Shown piece after piece: positions 16,980 through 26,259 of a stretch of DNA of 42,728 nt (position 1 is the first letter of the stretch; every line of letters starts with the position of its first letter). Source of the DNA: an uncultured Pseudomonadota bacterium (GTDB lineage Bacteria > Pseudomonadota > Gammaproteobacteria > Burkholderiales > Methylophilaceae); contig CAILXF010000038.1 in NCBI GenBank assembly GCA_903838125.1, positions 1 to 42,728 of the forward strand, given 5' to 3'. A model generated the notes under the pieces. The model did not search any database, was not told the DNA's origin, and saw nothing but the letters and a program-made list of their open reading frames with translations. A program made the position numbers and the translations under genes.

Positions 16980-18524
16980 TTATAGTGTTTTTCTAAGGCT
17001 GGCCGGTGAAATATTTAGCGATTCTCGATATTTGGCAATGGTGCGCCTGGCTACCACAATACCTTGTTTGGCTAATAGCTCAGTAATCTGATTGTCGGAA
17101 TAGGGTTTCTTTTGGTTTTCTTGATCGACCAATTGTTTAATTAAAGCGCGAATCGCGGTTGCCGAACATGTGCCACCGCTATCGGTGGAAACCGAGCTAC
17201 CAAAGAAGTATTTAAGTTCAAAAATCCCACGCGGGGTGAGCATATATTTATTGGTAGTGACACGAGAGATGGTTGACTCGTGTAGTCCTAGCTCATCGGC
17301 AATTTCACGCAATACTAGCGGCCTCATAGCGACCTCACCATATTCCAAAAAATTACGTTGGCGATCAACAATCGCCTGTGACACTCGCAATATGGTCGAA
17401 AAGCGTTGCTGAATATTTTTAATCATCCACTTCGCTTCTTGCATTTGGCTTTGTAGATATTGACTGGAGCTGTCGCGATTCCGCTTCAAAATATTGGCAT
17501 ACAGTTGGTTGATTTTCAGTTTTGGAATCACACCATCATTCAGGCTTGCTATCCAAACGCCCTTAACTTTCTTAATGATGACTTCATGTTGAATATAGTG
17601 TTCTGAACCTATTAGACTATATGCGCTTCCAGGCCTCGGATTGAGGCTGGTTACAAGTTTTTGCACAAGCTTTAGTGTGGCTTCATCACAAGCTAGTTCT
17701 TTGCGTAACTTTGTAAAGTCACGTGCGCCTAGCGCTGGCAAATGGTGCATGGCCACTTTGATAGCTAATGCTAAGTTTGGAGTAGATGGTGGCATCAACT
17801 CCAATTGTAATAATAAGCACTCGCTTAAGTTACGCGCACCCACGCCAACGGGATCTAAATGCTGAATAAGGTGTAATGCAGTCTGTAGTTCTAATGACTC
17901 TATTTCAAGCTCAAGAGGCATCTGTTCTGCAATATCCTCAAGCGACTCTTCTAAATAGCCATCTTCATTAATACTATCCACTAGCAACAATGCCAATGTT
18001 TGGTCACGCGCTGACAAAGGCATCAATTTTAATTGGGATAGGAGATGTTGGCGCAGACTGGTGGGAAGTGTTTCTTGTTGCTTAAAGTCGCTGTCGTCAT
18101 CAGATGGCGTACTATTCTCATCCCAGCGACTGCCATTGGAAAACTCATCAAACTCATCGTTAAATTCGGTCGCATATTCTGTGCTAGTTTGATTGGCATC
18201 AAATTCGGCAACCTCGTTTTGCTGGTTGCTTTCTGAGCTTTGATTTGCGTCCGTATAACTTTCTGAAGCTTCTGCGTTCAAAGATTCTGAATGGGATTCT
18301 TGAGTAGTTTGTGCGCTTGCTGCATCATCTGCACCCACTTCTGAGGCGTCACCATATTCATCTTCACCGGTTTCATCGCGCTCTAATAATGGGTTAGTTT
18401 GCATTAACACATCAATTTCTTGATTGAGTTCTAGGCTGGACAGTTGTAATAGTCGGATCGCTTGTTGCAGTTGTGGCGTAAGTGAAAGGTTTTGTGAAAA
18501 TTTAAGTTGAAACCCTTGCTTCAT
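16980..18524 (-). CDS. rpoN: RNA polymerase sigma-54 factor
   Basis: Alternative sigma factor for -24/-12 promoters, dependent on ATPase activators. Region I is present at residues 1-50 with its Gln/Leu-rich repeats ([19 protein letters not shown]). An acidic, Ser/Glu/Asp-rich region II follows at about 52-150, longer than in enteric RpoN. The core-binding domain has [16 protein letters not shown]. The DNA-binding part has the helix-turn-helix [20 protein letters not shown], the FELKYFF segment and the RpoN box [10 protein letters not shown] near the C-terminus. Its 514 residues look complete. The start overlaps the lptB stop by 4 nt. Confidence 0.96.
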   Translation of the reverse strand: MKQGFQLKFSQNLSLTPQLQQAIRLLQLSSLELNQEIDVLMQTNPLLERDETGEDEYGDASEVGADDAASAQTTQESHSESLNAEASESYTDANQSSESNQQNEVAEFDANQTSTEYATEFNDEFDEFSNGSRWDENSTPSDDDSDFKQQETLPTSLRQHLLSQLKLMPLSARDQTLALLLVDSINEDGYLEESLEDIAEQMPLELEIESLELQTALHLIQHLDPVGVGARNLSECLLLQLELMPPSTPNLALAIKVAMHHLPALGARDFTKLRKELACDEATLKLVQKLVTSLNPRPGSAYSLIGSEHYIQHEVIIKKVKGVWIASLNDGVIPKLKINQLYANILKRNRDSSSQYLQSQMQEAKWMIKNIQQRFSTILRVSQAIVDRQRNFLEYGEVAMRPLVLREIADELGLHESTISRVTTNKYMLTPRGIFELKYFFGSSVSTDSGGTCSATAIRALIKQLVDQENQKKPYSDNQITELLAKQGIVVARRTIAKYRESLNISPASLRKTL

Positions 18525-19243
18525 AGGCGGAAATTTTTCCCCAAATACACTTCGCGTACACTTTCGTTATTAACAATCTCACTAGGCAGGCCAGAGGCAA
18601 ATACATGACCTTGATTAACAATGTAAGCGCGGTCGCAAATGCCCAAAGTCTCCCGCACATTGTGATCGGTAATGAGAACGCCGATATTACGGGCAGTTAG
18701 AAAGCGGATAATTTTTTGTATATCAATCACTGCAATGGGGTCTATGCCAGCAAAGGGCTCGTCGAGCAAAATAAAACTTGGATCTGACGCTAGGCATCGA
18801 GCGATTTCTACGCGACGTCGTTCGCCACCCGATAAACTGATTGCTGGATTGTCGCGAATATGCGTGATATGGAGCTCTTCTAGAAGAGAGTCCAGCTTCT
18901 CATCCATATCCTTTTCTGACATGTCTTGAAGCTCCAGCACTGCCATAATATTCTCAGCAACAGTAAGTTTGCGAAAGATAGAAGGCTCTTGCGGAAGATA
19001 AGATAGTCCCATACGCGCGCGCATGTGAATCGGCATATGGCTTAAGTCTTTGCCGTCAAGAAAAATGCTGCCAGCATCCAAGGGCACCAACCCTACCATC
19101 ATATAAAAACTTGTGGTTTTACCTGCGCCATTTGGGCCAAGCAAGCCAACTACCTCGCCACTTTTTAAGCGCAAGGAAATATCTTGTACCACCGTACGTG
19201 CTTTATAAGACTTTCGTAAATTCTCTACAATGAGTTCGCTCAT
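18521..19243 (-). CDS. lptB: Lipopolysaccharide export ABC ATPase LptB
   Basis: Cytoplasmic ATPase powering extraction of lipopolysaccharide from the inner membrane. All ABC motifs are visible: Walker A GPNGAGKT at 36-43, Q-loop in [10 protein letters not shown], signature LSGGE at 137-141, Walker B ILLDEP with Asp161-Glu162, and switch His194 in ITDHN. At 240 residues it has the family length. It is the last lpt gene of lptC-lptA-lptB and its stop overlaps rpoN. The membrane partners LptF and LptG are not in this window. Confidence 0.97.
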   Translation of the reverse strand: MSELIVENLRKSYKARTVVQDISLRLKSGEVVGLLGPNGAGKTTSFYMMVGLVPLDAGSIFLDGKDLSHMPIHMRARMGLSYLPQEPSIFRKLTVAENIMAVLELQDMSEKDMDEKLDSLLEELHITHIRDNPAISLSGGERRRVEIARCLASDPSFILLDEPFAGIDPIAVIDIQKIIRFLTARNIGVLITDHNVRETLGICDRAYIVNQGHVFASGLPSEIVNNESVREVYLGKNFRL

Positions 19244-19295
19244 GATGATCGATTCTTAATTTAATCTGTAGTTGATAAGTGGTAAGACATTTTCA

Positions 19296-19985
19296 TTATT
19301 TGCTCTCGCCATTTATATTTAAGCTCTCGCTAAAGCGAGAATCTTTAAGCGTAGCAGCGTTGTTATTAGGCGCAGTCACTGGTGCAGGTTTGGCATTACT
19401 GTTGGTTTTTGTATTATCAGCACCGGTGTCTGGTGCTTGTTTGTTTTTGGGTTGAATAATCGCGCGTACTCGACCGCTTGGGACGCCTGCGGTTGCTGAC
19501 TTTGGTCCACCACCAATGACTTCAGCATACTCAGCATTGGCGTCATACATGATGTAGTCGCCATGCACAATATCCTCACCGCGCTTGACCCAGGCTTTGG
19601 TGTAAAGCTGTACTTTATCCATACGGGCATCGTATTCTATGCGTTGTGAGCTTCCTTCAATGTATTCGTTTTTGCCTTCACGTTTTTGCTTAAATGTGGT
19701 CGGATTTCCAAAAGAACTGCTGTGCTGAAAACCTTCTTGATCCTCGCGTACGATGAGCTTATCGGCGTGAATAATGATCGTGCCTTTAGTCAAAATCACG
19801 TTGCCGTAATAGGTGCTGGTATGTTTAGCGTCATCTACTTTGACTGAGTCTGCTTCCAAATCAATAGGTTTGTCACGATCTGCGGCCTCAGCGGACACGC
19901 GACCAGAATACCCTGATATTGTTAAAGCTAAAATCACTAAGCTTGCGCTTAGTTTTAACCATGTCGTGCTTAAATATTTACTCAT
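19296..19985 (-). CDS. lptA: Lipopolysaccharide transport periplasmic protein LptA
   Basis: Periplasmic bridge protein carrying lipopolysaccharide between inner and outer membrane. The chosen start at 19985 (229 residues) gives a proper signal peptide (KLSASLVILALTISGYSGRVSA) and overlaps lptC by 8 nt; upstream codons in the same frame lie inside lptC and would spoil export. The mature part shows the OstA beta-jellyroll pattern: DKPIDLEADSVKVDDAKHTSTYYGNV, LTKGTIIIHADKLIV, IEYDARMDKVQLY and DIVHGDYIMYDANAEYAEV. The last 50 residues are Pro/Asn/Thr-rich and longer than in E. coli LptA, probably a flexible tail. Confidence 0.93.
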   Translation of the reverse strand: MSKYLSTTWLKLSASLVILALTISGYSGRVSAEAADRDKPIDLEADSVKVDDAKHTSTYYGNVILTKGTIIIHADKLIVREDQEGFQHSSSFGNPTTFKQKREGKNEYIEGSSQRIEYDARMDKVQLYTKAWVKRGEDIVHGDYIMYDANAEYAEVIGGGPKSATAGVPSGRVRAIIQPKNKQAPDTGADNTKTNSNAKPAPVTAPNNNAATLKDSRFSESLNINGESK

Positions 19986-20655
19986 AGCGTCTCCGAGTGC
20001 GCGTATTGTTGGCATTAGTTGGAATGTTTGGTGTGTTGGCTTTAGCTGAGCTATGCTGCGACGCTGCTTTACTCGGCGAAGATTTTTCATAATGTGCACG
20101 TACTTTATGAAACAAAGTTACCGTGCCTAATTTCTTTTCATAAATCATACCTGTCCCATAAACAACAGTCTTAGGCGCTTGTCGAATGATGACAGGGCTT
20201 TCGGTACGCACTATGTCTTGGTTAGGAAAAATGTTCAGATGATCAGTGTCTAGCGTGCTCTCGCCCTTACCAGAAAAAGCCGGGCGCGTGATTTTTACAT
20301 TACCAAATAGCTCCACTTTTTCACCATCGGCCGACACTATCCCACGCAGAGCTTCTACTTGAGTGGGAGCTTTCCCTATTGTAAATTGGGTGTAGCGAGG
20401 ACGTTGCAAATAGGTACTATCGTCATCTGGGAAATGGCGCATTTCAACCGCAGCTAATTGAAAGTGCAGATTACCATTGATGTCAGTTTGCTTAGTCACA
20501 AAGTTACTCATAATATAGTCAGGGTCATGGCGACTGCTGCCGTCAATCTTAGGCGCAGACGGCTGTACTGTTTTATTAATCCAAAATGTTAATAGCGCGA
20601 GCATGGATAGCAAAAGTAATGGAAATAATAGTGCTGGGCGCACGGTCGTTTTCAT
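19978..20655 (-). CDS. lptC: Lipopolysaccharide export protein LptC
   Basis: Bitopic inner-membrane protein that receives lipopolysaccharide from the LptBFG transporter and hands it to LptA. A single N-terminal helix is at about residues 7-25 (ALLFPLLLLSMLALLTFWIN), followed by the LptC periplasmic domain: SRHDPDYIMSNFVTKQTDINGNLHFQLAAVEMRHFPDDDSTYLQRPRYT in outline, then SADGEKVELFGNVKITR. The C-terminus is Ser/Asn/Arg-rich (NNTRTRRRYE), and its 225 residues slightly exceed the usual length. The stop overlaps the lptA start by 8 nt, implying coupled translation. Confidence 0.92.
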   Translation of the reverse strand: MKTTVRPALLFPLLLLSMLALLTFWINKTVQPSAPKIDGSSRHDPDYIMSNFVTKQTDINGNLHFQLAAVEMRHFPDDDSTYLQRPRYTQFTIGKAPTQVEALRGIVSADGEKVELFGNVKITRPAFSGKGESTLDTDHLNIFPNQDIVRTESPVIIRQAPKTVVYGTGMIYEKKLGTVTLFHKVRAHYEKSSPSKAASQHSSAKANTPNIPTNANNTRTRRRYE

Positions 20656-20697
20656 ACTGTAACTTTTAGTTTAGATATTACTGAAGCCATAGTCGAT

Positions 20698-21258
20698 TTA
20701 ATTTGAAATGTGAGCTCGGGTTAAGAACTGCTGCATTTGATTATCAAAAGTGCCTTGTGCTTGCATGATTAGCTCACATACTTCGCGGACAGCACCAAAG
20801 CCACCAGATTTTTTAGTCACATAATGAGCATGCTTGAGCACTAATGCCGCTGATGCTGGCACGGCAATGGCTAAGCCACTGACCAGCATGGGTGGTAAAT
20901 CCACTACATCGTCGCCCATAAAAGCACATTGTTCTGCCTTTAATCCACAGGTGCTGATCAGGTCATTAAAAGCCTCTAATTTATCTTCTGCACCTTGGTA
21001 AAAATGCGCTACTCCAGTACTCTCTGCACGTTTCTTAACCACATTGGAAGTGCGACCAGTAATAATGGCTAAATCTACGCCACTAGCTTTCAGTAACTTC
21101 ATACCTAGGCCGTCGTGGGTATGGAAAGTTTTATATTCTCGACCGTCATCATCTAAGGTAAGGCCACCATCGGTCATCACCCCATCTACATCAAGTACCA
21201 GTAATTTGATGTTTTTAAAGCGCTTTAGCAATGCAGCATCTAGATTTGAAATTGTCAT
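20698..21258 (-). CDS. kdsC: 3-deoxy-D-manno-octulosonate 8-phosphate phosphatase KdsC
   Basis: HAD-superfamily phosphatase making free Kdo for the lipopolysaccharide core. The catalytic aspartates are Asp23 and Asp25 in LLVLDVDGVMTDGGL. Motif II is in LAIITGRTS, the lysine segment in KLEAFNDLI, and motif III in AFMGDDVVDLPPM. At 186 residues it is the cap-less tetrameric form. It follows kdsD with a 6-nt gap and precedes lptC by 42 nt, giving the standard Kdo-then-transport order. Confidence 0.96.
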   Translation of the reverse strand: MTISNLDAALLKRFKNIKLLVLDVDGVMTDGGLTLDDDGREYKTFHTHDGLGMKLLKASGVDLAIITGRTSNVVKKRAESTGVAHFYQGAEDKLEAFNDLISTCGLKAEQCAFMGDDVVDLPPMLVSGLAIAVPASAALVLKHAHYVTKKSGGFGAVREVCELIMQAQGTFDNQMQQFLTRAHISN

Positions 21259-21264
21259 TACGCT

Positions 21265-22281
21265 TTACACCACCTTGGCTAATAAAAGATCGTGCATATT
21301 TAGTGCTCCGACTAAAGCGCCGGTATCACTAGTCACTAGTAGTGCATTAATTTTGCGTTGCTCCATAACTTCTACTGCCACGATGGCCAATTGATCTTGA
21401 TTGATGGTGAAGGGGTTTAGATGCATCACATCCGCAATGCTAGCGTTTGACACGTTAACATTCTTTTCAAAAGCGCGGCGTAAATCGCCATCAGTAAAAA
21501 TGCCAATCGGCATATCGTTGGCATCAACAATGGCAGTTAAGCCTAGTCCCTTACGTGACATTTCTAGCAATCCTTGCGTTAAAGGCGCGTCGGCTAACAC
21601 CTTCGGGATTTTATCACCGCTTCGCATTAGGTCGCTGACATGTAGAAGAAGGCGCCGACCTAGGCTGCCGCCAGGATGCGAGCGTGCAAAATCTTCAGCG
21701 GTAAATTCACGCTGATCTAATACACATAAAGCTAGCGCATCGCCTAGCGCCAATGCCACAGTAGTGCTTGAAGTGGGTGCTAAGCCAAGTGGGCAAGCTT
21801 CCTTGCTTACATGAGCACTTAAATGGATGTCGGCGGCTTGGGCTAAGGTGGAATTGTCGTTGCCAGTAATTGCAATAATACTTGCGCCTAAGCGTTTAAG
21901 CGGAGGCACGATGGCTAAAATTTCATCGCTTTCGCCAGAGTTAGACAACGCAATCACAATATCACCTGCGGCAATCATGCCCAAATCGCCATGGCTAGCC
22001 TCAGCGGGGTGCATGAAGAAGGCAGGTGTTCCTGTACTGGCAAGCGTTGAGGCTATTTTTCCACCGATATGGCCAGATTTCCCCATGCCACTGACAACAA
22101 CGCGGCCTTGGCATTTTAATATAAGGCTCACAGCTGCTGTGAATTGCTCATCTAAGCGCAAAGCTAAGGCATCTATTTCTCTGGCTTCTAGCTGCAGAAT
22201 ATCGCGCGCCAAATCCAATGTCATATTTGACTCGGGTTGCAAAGTGCCTGTGAGCTGAGGATTGTTCACTTGAGATGACAT
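21265..22281 (-). CDS. kdsD: D-arabinose 5-phosphate isomerase KdsD
   Basis: Converts ribulose 5-phosphate to arabinose 5-phosphate, the first step toward Kdo. The N-terminal SIS sugar-isomerase domain (about 40-180) has VVSGMGKSGHIGGKIASTLASTGTPAFFMHPAEASHGDLGM in outline, plus ALSNSGESDEI and APTSSTTVALALGDALA. Two CBS domains follow (about 215-335), starting MRSGDKIPKVLADAPLTQGL. At 338 residues it matches the family. It is the first gene of the long minus-strand run kdsD-kdsC-lptCAB-rpoN, with a candidate promoter 42 nt upstream. Confidence 0.96.
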   Translation of the reverse strand: MSSQVNNPQLTGTLQPESNMTLDLARDILQLEAREIDALALRLDEQFTAAVSLILKCQGRVVVSGMGKSGHIGGKIASTLASTGTPAFFMHPAEASHGDLGMIAAGDIVIALSNSGESDEILAIVPPLKRLGASIIAITGNDNSTLAQAADIHLSAHVSKEACPLGLAPTSSTTVALALGDALALCVLDQREFTAEDFARSHPGGSLGRRLLLHVSDLMRSGDKIPKVLADAPLTQGLLEMSRKGLGLTAIVDANDMPIGIFTDGDLRRAFEKNVNVSNASIADVMHLNPFTINQDQLAIVAVEVMEQRKINALLVTSDTGALVGALNMHDLLLAKVV

Positions 22282-22322
22282 TGGGTTAAATTAGCCTATT
22301 AAATTTGCCATGAATTGCAGTC

Positions 22323-22351
22323 AGTATAAAAGGGAACGTTACACTTATAAA
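22323..22351 (-). promoter_or_regulatory. Candidate sigma-70 promoter for kdsD
   Basis: On the minus strand TTTATA (22346-22351) and TATACT (22323-22328) are separated by exactly 17 bases. The -10 matches consensus in five of six places and the -35 in four of six. It lies 42 nt before the kdsD start, with no gene between, and would drive the Kdo-lpt-rpoN run. Confidence 0.5.
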
Positions 22352-22492
22352 GCCTAAACAGTGACTAATTAACAGATTTCCCATGCAATGCATAAAATTA
22401 TCTTCGTTTAGGCACAGATTTTGCTAACGATTAACTTTTCGCTGACTCGGCAACACTACATTCACGGAAGATTGGTGGCCTTAAACTACTAG

Positions 22493-22533
22493 GAAAATAT
22501 TTTCTTAATATGCCTATTGATGTGAAACAATAG
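22493..22533. repeat. Two small inverted repeats before the KefB-type antiporter gene
   Basis: A perfect 12-bp palindrome GAAAATATTTTC (22493-22504) is followed by CTATTG-N8-CAATAG (22514-22533), 35 nt before the antiporter start. They could be operator sites or chance AT-rich symmetry. The rest of the 287-nt gap 22282-22568 holds the kdsD promoter candidate and nothing else I recognise. Confidence 0.35.
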
Positions 22534-22568
22534 AGCACAACAAAAAATAATAGCCTGACACAAAACAT

Positions 22569-24554
22569 ATGTACCAAACTTTACCTTTAATTTTGATTCT
22601 GCTCGTCTGCTCAGTTCTTTGTGTGGCGATGTTTCGTGCATTTCGTTTGCCCGCCATGCTTGCTTACTTTTTGGTGGGCTTAGCGCTTGGTCCCTACACC
22701 TTCGGTCTGTTGCCAGATACCGATGCTAATCGTGAGTTTGCGGAATTCGGTATTGTATTTTTAATGTTTAGTATCGGCTTAGAGTTTAGTTTGCCGCAAC
22801 TATACGCTATGCGAAAAAAAGTGCTGGGCTTAGGTGGGGCCCAGGTAGTCGTTTCTATGGCGGTATCTATGGCTTTAGCCAAACTGGCAGGGTTGGATTG
22901 GCCGGCAGCGTTTGTGATTGGCTCGGCATTGACTATGTCATCAACGGCGATTGTTTCTAAAATACTAGCTGAACGAGTAGATCTTAATTCGCGCCACGGC
23001 CGATTAAGCATCGGTGTGCTACTGTTCCAAGATATTGCGGTAGTTCCAGTATTGGTGCTAATACCTGCTTTAGGTTTGGCCAATAATAATTTAATGGATT
23101 TGCTGGGCTTAGCTATGCTCAAAGCCGCTGCCATGCTGTTATTTTTATTCACCATTGGTAAGTGGTTAATTAACCCTTGGTTTAATTTGGTGGCGAGCCA
23201 GCGTTCACGTGAGTTGTTTGTGATGAACGTGCTAATGGTAACTTTATTATTGGCCTATGCTACCAAGTTAGCAGGGCTGTCCTACGCTCTGGGGGCATTT
23301 ATTGCGGGCATGTTGATTTCAGAAACAAAATATCGCTATCAGGTGGAGTCCGACATTTCACCATTCCGCGATATTTTACTTGGCTTGTTTTTTATTAGCG
23401 TTGGCATGCTACTTAATCTGCAGCAAATTTTCGACAATATAGGATTGGTTTTGCTAATCTTAGTCGGCTTCATGTTGCTAAAAGCCACTATTGTGGCTTT
23501 GGTGGTCAGATTGGTGAAATATGAAACTGGCGTGGCGATTCGCACCGGCTTGATTTTGGCGCAAGCAGGGGAGTTTAGCTTTGTGATTCTTGCGTTAGGT
23601 GTAGAACAAAAGCTTATTAGTGGACAAGCGTTGCAGCTGATATTGGCCGCCTCTCTGCTTTCTATGGTAATAGCGCCATTTCTAATCCAATACAATGGTC
23701 GCATTGCACGCCGTCTTGTCAGAAGCTATAGCCGCAATAGCGGCCAAGTAGTACAAGATATTGATGATGTGGGTAAGTACTTACATAATCATGTGATTAT
23801 TTGTGGTTACGGCCGAAGTGGGCAGTATCTAGGCCGCTTTTTAAAAGAAGAGAACATTCCGTTTGTGGCCTTAGATATTGACCCAACGCGGGTGCTAGAA
23901 GCTGCTGCTGCTGGTGAAAATGTGATGTTTGGTGACGCAGCGCGTCGCGTGGTATTAGAAGCCGCAGGCGGTGCCCGTGCTAAAGCCTTGATTATCAGTT
24001 ATGCCGATAATCGTGCGTCAATGAAGATTTTACATATAGTGCAAGAAAACTACCCGCAGTTACCAGTGATTGTTCGCACTGTGGATGACTCTAATATGGA
24101 AGCGCTTCGGGCTGCTGGTGCAGCTGAAGTGGTGCCAGAAATTTTAGAAGGTAGCTTAATGCTGGCCTCACATGCACTTATGTTGCTTGGAGTGCCGCTT
24201 AATCGAGTGGTGAAAAGAATTCGCTTGTTTCGTGAGGAACGCTATAAGTTATTTAGGGGTTATTTTCATGGCATTTCTGATGCCGAAGATGAAGATATGG
24301 AAAAGAAACAAGTGCGATTGCACTCGGTGGTTATTTCCGCAGGTAGCTATGCCATCGGCCGCAGTCTGGTGGAGATGAACTTACATAATTTCGAAGTAGA
24401 AGTGAAATCTATTCGTAGGCCTAACGGCAATGGCGTGACACCAACTGACACCAGCTACTTGGCTGAAGGCGATGTGATTGTTCTTTTAGGTCAACCAGCT
24501 GGCTTAGCTAACGCCCAAAATGCATTGCTGATTGGGCGCGTAGCAACTAAATAA
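22569..24554 (+). CDS. KefB/KefC-type monovalent cation:proton antiporter (CPA2 family)
   Basis: A 661-residue membrane protein with about twelve helices in residues 1-385, containing the CPA2 pattern (LPAMLAYFLVGLALGP, FGIVFLMFSIGLEFSLPQL, SALTMSSTAIVSKIL, LLFQDIAVVPVL). A cytoplasmic TrkA-N/RCK nucleotide-binding domain follows (about 405-520) with the Rossmann loop IICGYGRSGQYLGRF. A TrkA-C domain is at about 575-655 (VVISAGSYAIGRSLVEM). It would exchange K+ or Na+ for protons, gated by a nucleotide or redox ligand. The glutathione-binding features of true KefB/C cannot be confirmed, so no symbol is given. The next gene starts 3 nt after its stop. Confidence 0.9.
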   Translation: MYQTLPLILILLVCSVLCVAMFRAFRLPAMLAYFLVGLALGPYTFGLLPDTDANREFAEFGIVFLMFSIGLEFSLPQLYAMRKKVLGLGGAQVVVSMAVSMALAKLAGLDWPAAFVIGSALTMSSTAIVSKILAERVDLNSRHGRLSIGVLLFQDIAVVPVLVLIPALGLANNNLMDLLGLAMLKAAAMLLFLFTIGKWLINPWFNLVASQRSRELFVMNVLMVTLLLAYATKLAGLSYALGAFIAGMLISETKYRYQVESDISPFRDILLGLFFISVGMLLNLQQIFDNIGLVLLILVGFMLLKATIVALVVRLVKYETGVAIRTGLILAQAGEFSFVILALGVEQKLISGQALQLILAASLLSMVIAPFLIQYNGRIARRLVRSYSRNSGQVVQDIDDVGKYLHNHVIICGYGRSGQYLGRFLKEENIPFVALDIDPTRVLEAAAAGENVMFGDAARRVVLEAAGGARAKALIISYADNRASMKILHIVQENYPQLPVIVRTVDDSNMEALRAAGAAEVVPEILEGSLMLASHALMLLGVPLNRVVKRIRLFREERYKLFRGYFHGISDAEDEDMEKKQVRLHSVVISAGSYAIGRSLVEMNLHNFEVEVKSIRRPNGNGVTPTDTSYLAEGDVIVLLGQPAGLANAQNALLIGRVATK

Positions 24555-24557
24555 GTT

Positions 24558-25640
24558 ATGAAAAAACATGTAATCATTATAGGTGGCGGGATTGTGGGTT
24601 GCATGACTGCTATGGAATTAGTTAATCGAGGTTGTCGCGTCACTATTGTTGAGCGCAACCAAATTGCCAGTCAAACTTCCGGTGAATCTTCGTGGGCGGG
24701 TGGCGGCATCGTTTTTCCTTTGCTACCTTGGTTATATCCAGAAACAGTCAATGCGCTTACCCTCAATAGCGCCAACTTTTATCGCGATTTAAGTCAGCGT
24801 CTGCTTCTAGAAACAGGGTTCGATGCCAATTTTGAGCAGTCAGGATTTTTGTTATTGCCCAAGTTTGATCTGGAAACCGCTGTTGCATGGTGCGCGAACC
24901 ACCAAGTGCCATTAGAGAGCGTTCAAGCTAGTGCATTCGGAGTGGAATCACCTAGCGGTGAAGATGCGCTGTGGTTACCTAGTGTATGCCAAGTGCGTCC
25001 ACCATATATGATGCAAGCCATGCGTCACTGGCTAGAAAATAATAGTAATGTTAGTCTGCTTGAACACACCGAGCTGATTCCGCTTAAGCAAATAGACAAA
25101 CTGAGCGAATGGCAAACAGTTAGTGGTGAAAAACTCAGCGCAGATCAGTTCGTCGTAACTTCTGGTGCGTGGAGCTTTGAGCTTCTGAAAGAAACTTCAG
25201 CTAAACTCAATATCAAGCCTATGCGCGGGCAGATACTCCTCTACCAACCTCAAAAGAATTTAGAGCAAATTGTGTATAGAGAAGGCTTCTACATGATTCC
25301 ACGGCGCGATGGTTATCTGCTAGCGGGAAGTACATTGGAAGATGTGGGTTTTGATACTGCGGTGACTGCGGAAGTCCGTGCCGAAATAAGCGCCAAAGCG
25401 GAAGCCATTATGCCCGCACTAAGAAGTAGCCCAATTATCAAGCATTGGAGTGGTTTACGCCCTGGCACCCCTGAGAACTTGCCCACTATCGGCGCGCACC
25501 CAAGCATAGAAAACTTATTCCTTAACACCGGTCATTTCCGCTATGGTTTGACTATGGCACCTGCTAGTGCGCAGTTGCTTGTATCATTGATGTTTGGTGA
25601 AACGCCTGCGATTGATTCCAAGCCCTACGCCTGCCTATAA
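24558..25640 (+). CDS. FAD-dependent amine oxidase, glycine oxidase (ThiO)-like
   Basis: A flavoprotein of the D-amino-acid oxidase superfamily, 360 residues. The dinucleotide-binding loop VIIIGGGIVGCMTAMELVNRG is at residues 5-25, followed by the VTIVERN strand end. Later features are SSWAGGGIVFPLLPWLYP, PMRGQILLY, RRDGYLLAGSTLEDVGFD, HWSGLRPGTPENLPTIG and TGHFRYGLTMAPASAQLL, the last two being typical of ThiO glycine oxidases. ThiO supplies dehydroglycine for the thiazole of thiamine, but no other thi gene is nearby. It starts 3 nt after the antiporter gene, so the two are co-translated. Another amine substrate is possible. Confidence 0.82.
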   Translation: MKKHVIIIGGGIVGCMTAMELVNRGCRVTIVERNQIASQTSGESSWAGGGIVFPLLPWLYPETVNALTLNSANFYRDLSQRLLLETGFDANFEQSGFLLLPKFDLETAVAWCANHQVPLESVQASAFGVESPSGEDALWLPSVCQVRPPYMMQAMRHWLENNSNVSLLEHTELIPLKQIDKLSEWQTVSGEKLSADQFVVTSGAWSFELLKETSAKLNIKPMRGQILLYQPQKNLEQIVYREGFYMIPRRDGYLLAGSTLEDVGFDTAVTAEVRAEISAKAEAIMPALRSSPIIKHWSGLRPGTPENLPTIGAHPSIENLFLNTGHFRYGLTMAPASAQLLVSLMFGETPAIDSKPYACL

Positions 25641-25704
25641 TTCGCTAGAGCCTCTACTTAGCCCGTTCTTTATCTTTTTACCATCAGTTTTAAGTTAGCA
25701 CTCA

Positions 25705-26196
25705 CTATCGCGCTATCCATTCCCCAGACTTACCACCACTTTTCTCCAGTAGTTTAATATCACCTATGCACATGCCCCGGTCTACGGCTTTGCACGTGTC
25801 GTAAATGGTGAGTAGGGCGACACTAACGGCTGTAAGCGCTTCCATTTCAACGCCAGTGGGGCCGGTAGTTTCTGTGGAAACCTTGCAAGCAATGCAATTA
25901 TTTTTTTCATCTATATCAAAGCTCACAGACACCTTGGTAAGACTAATTGGGTGGCAGAGTGGAATTAAATCTGCAGTTCGTTTGGAGCCTTGGATTGCGG
26001 CAATGCGAGCAATACCTAATACATCACCTTTTTTGGCATCACCATTTTTAATTAACTGTAAGGTGCTTGGTAGCATATTGATAACCCCACCAGCTACAGC
26101 GATGCGTTTGGTGTGTGCTTTATTGCCAACATCAACCATATGCGCTTGACCGCTTTGATCAAAATGGCTGAGTTCTTGTGGCTGAGTATCACTCAT
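25705..26196 (-). CDS. moaC: Cyclic pyranopterin monophosphate synthase MoaC
   Basis: Second step of molybdenum cofactor synthesis: makes cyclic pyranopterin monophosphate from the MoaA product. Family landmarks: [53 protein letters not shown] in outline, [31 protein letters not shown] and the final [12 protein letters not shown]. The catalytic Asp-Lys region is intact. At 163 residues the length is normal. It stands alone, converging with the flavoprotein gene and diverging from the M48 protease gene; no other moa genes are in the window. Confidence 0.96.
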   Translation of the reverse strand: MSDTQPQELSHFDQSGQAHMVDVGNKAHTKRIAVAGGVINMLPSTLQLIKNGDAKKGDVLGIARIAAIQGSKRTADLIPLCHPISLTKVSVSFDIDEKNNCIACKVSTETTGPTGVEMEALTAVSVALLTIYDTCKAVDRGMCIGDIKLLEKSGGKSGEWIAR

Positions 26197-26259
26197 AAAT
26201 TTACCTTAAATTATAAATTGGGCGTGAACTCACCGCCTAAAGTCATTATGATAGCAATA

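Noticed and set aside
22694-23155. Minus-strand frame of 153 codons
   Set aside because: Antisense to the antiporter membrane domain, low-information composition.
26113-26259. Upstream extension of the M48 protease
   Set aside because: The extension overlaps moaC on the other strand and would bury the signal peptide inside the protein.
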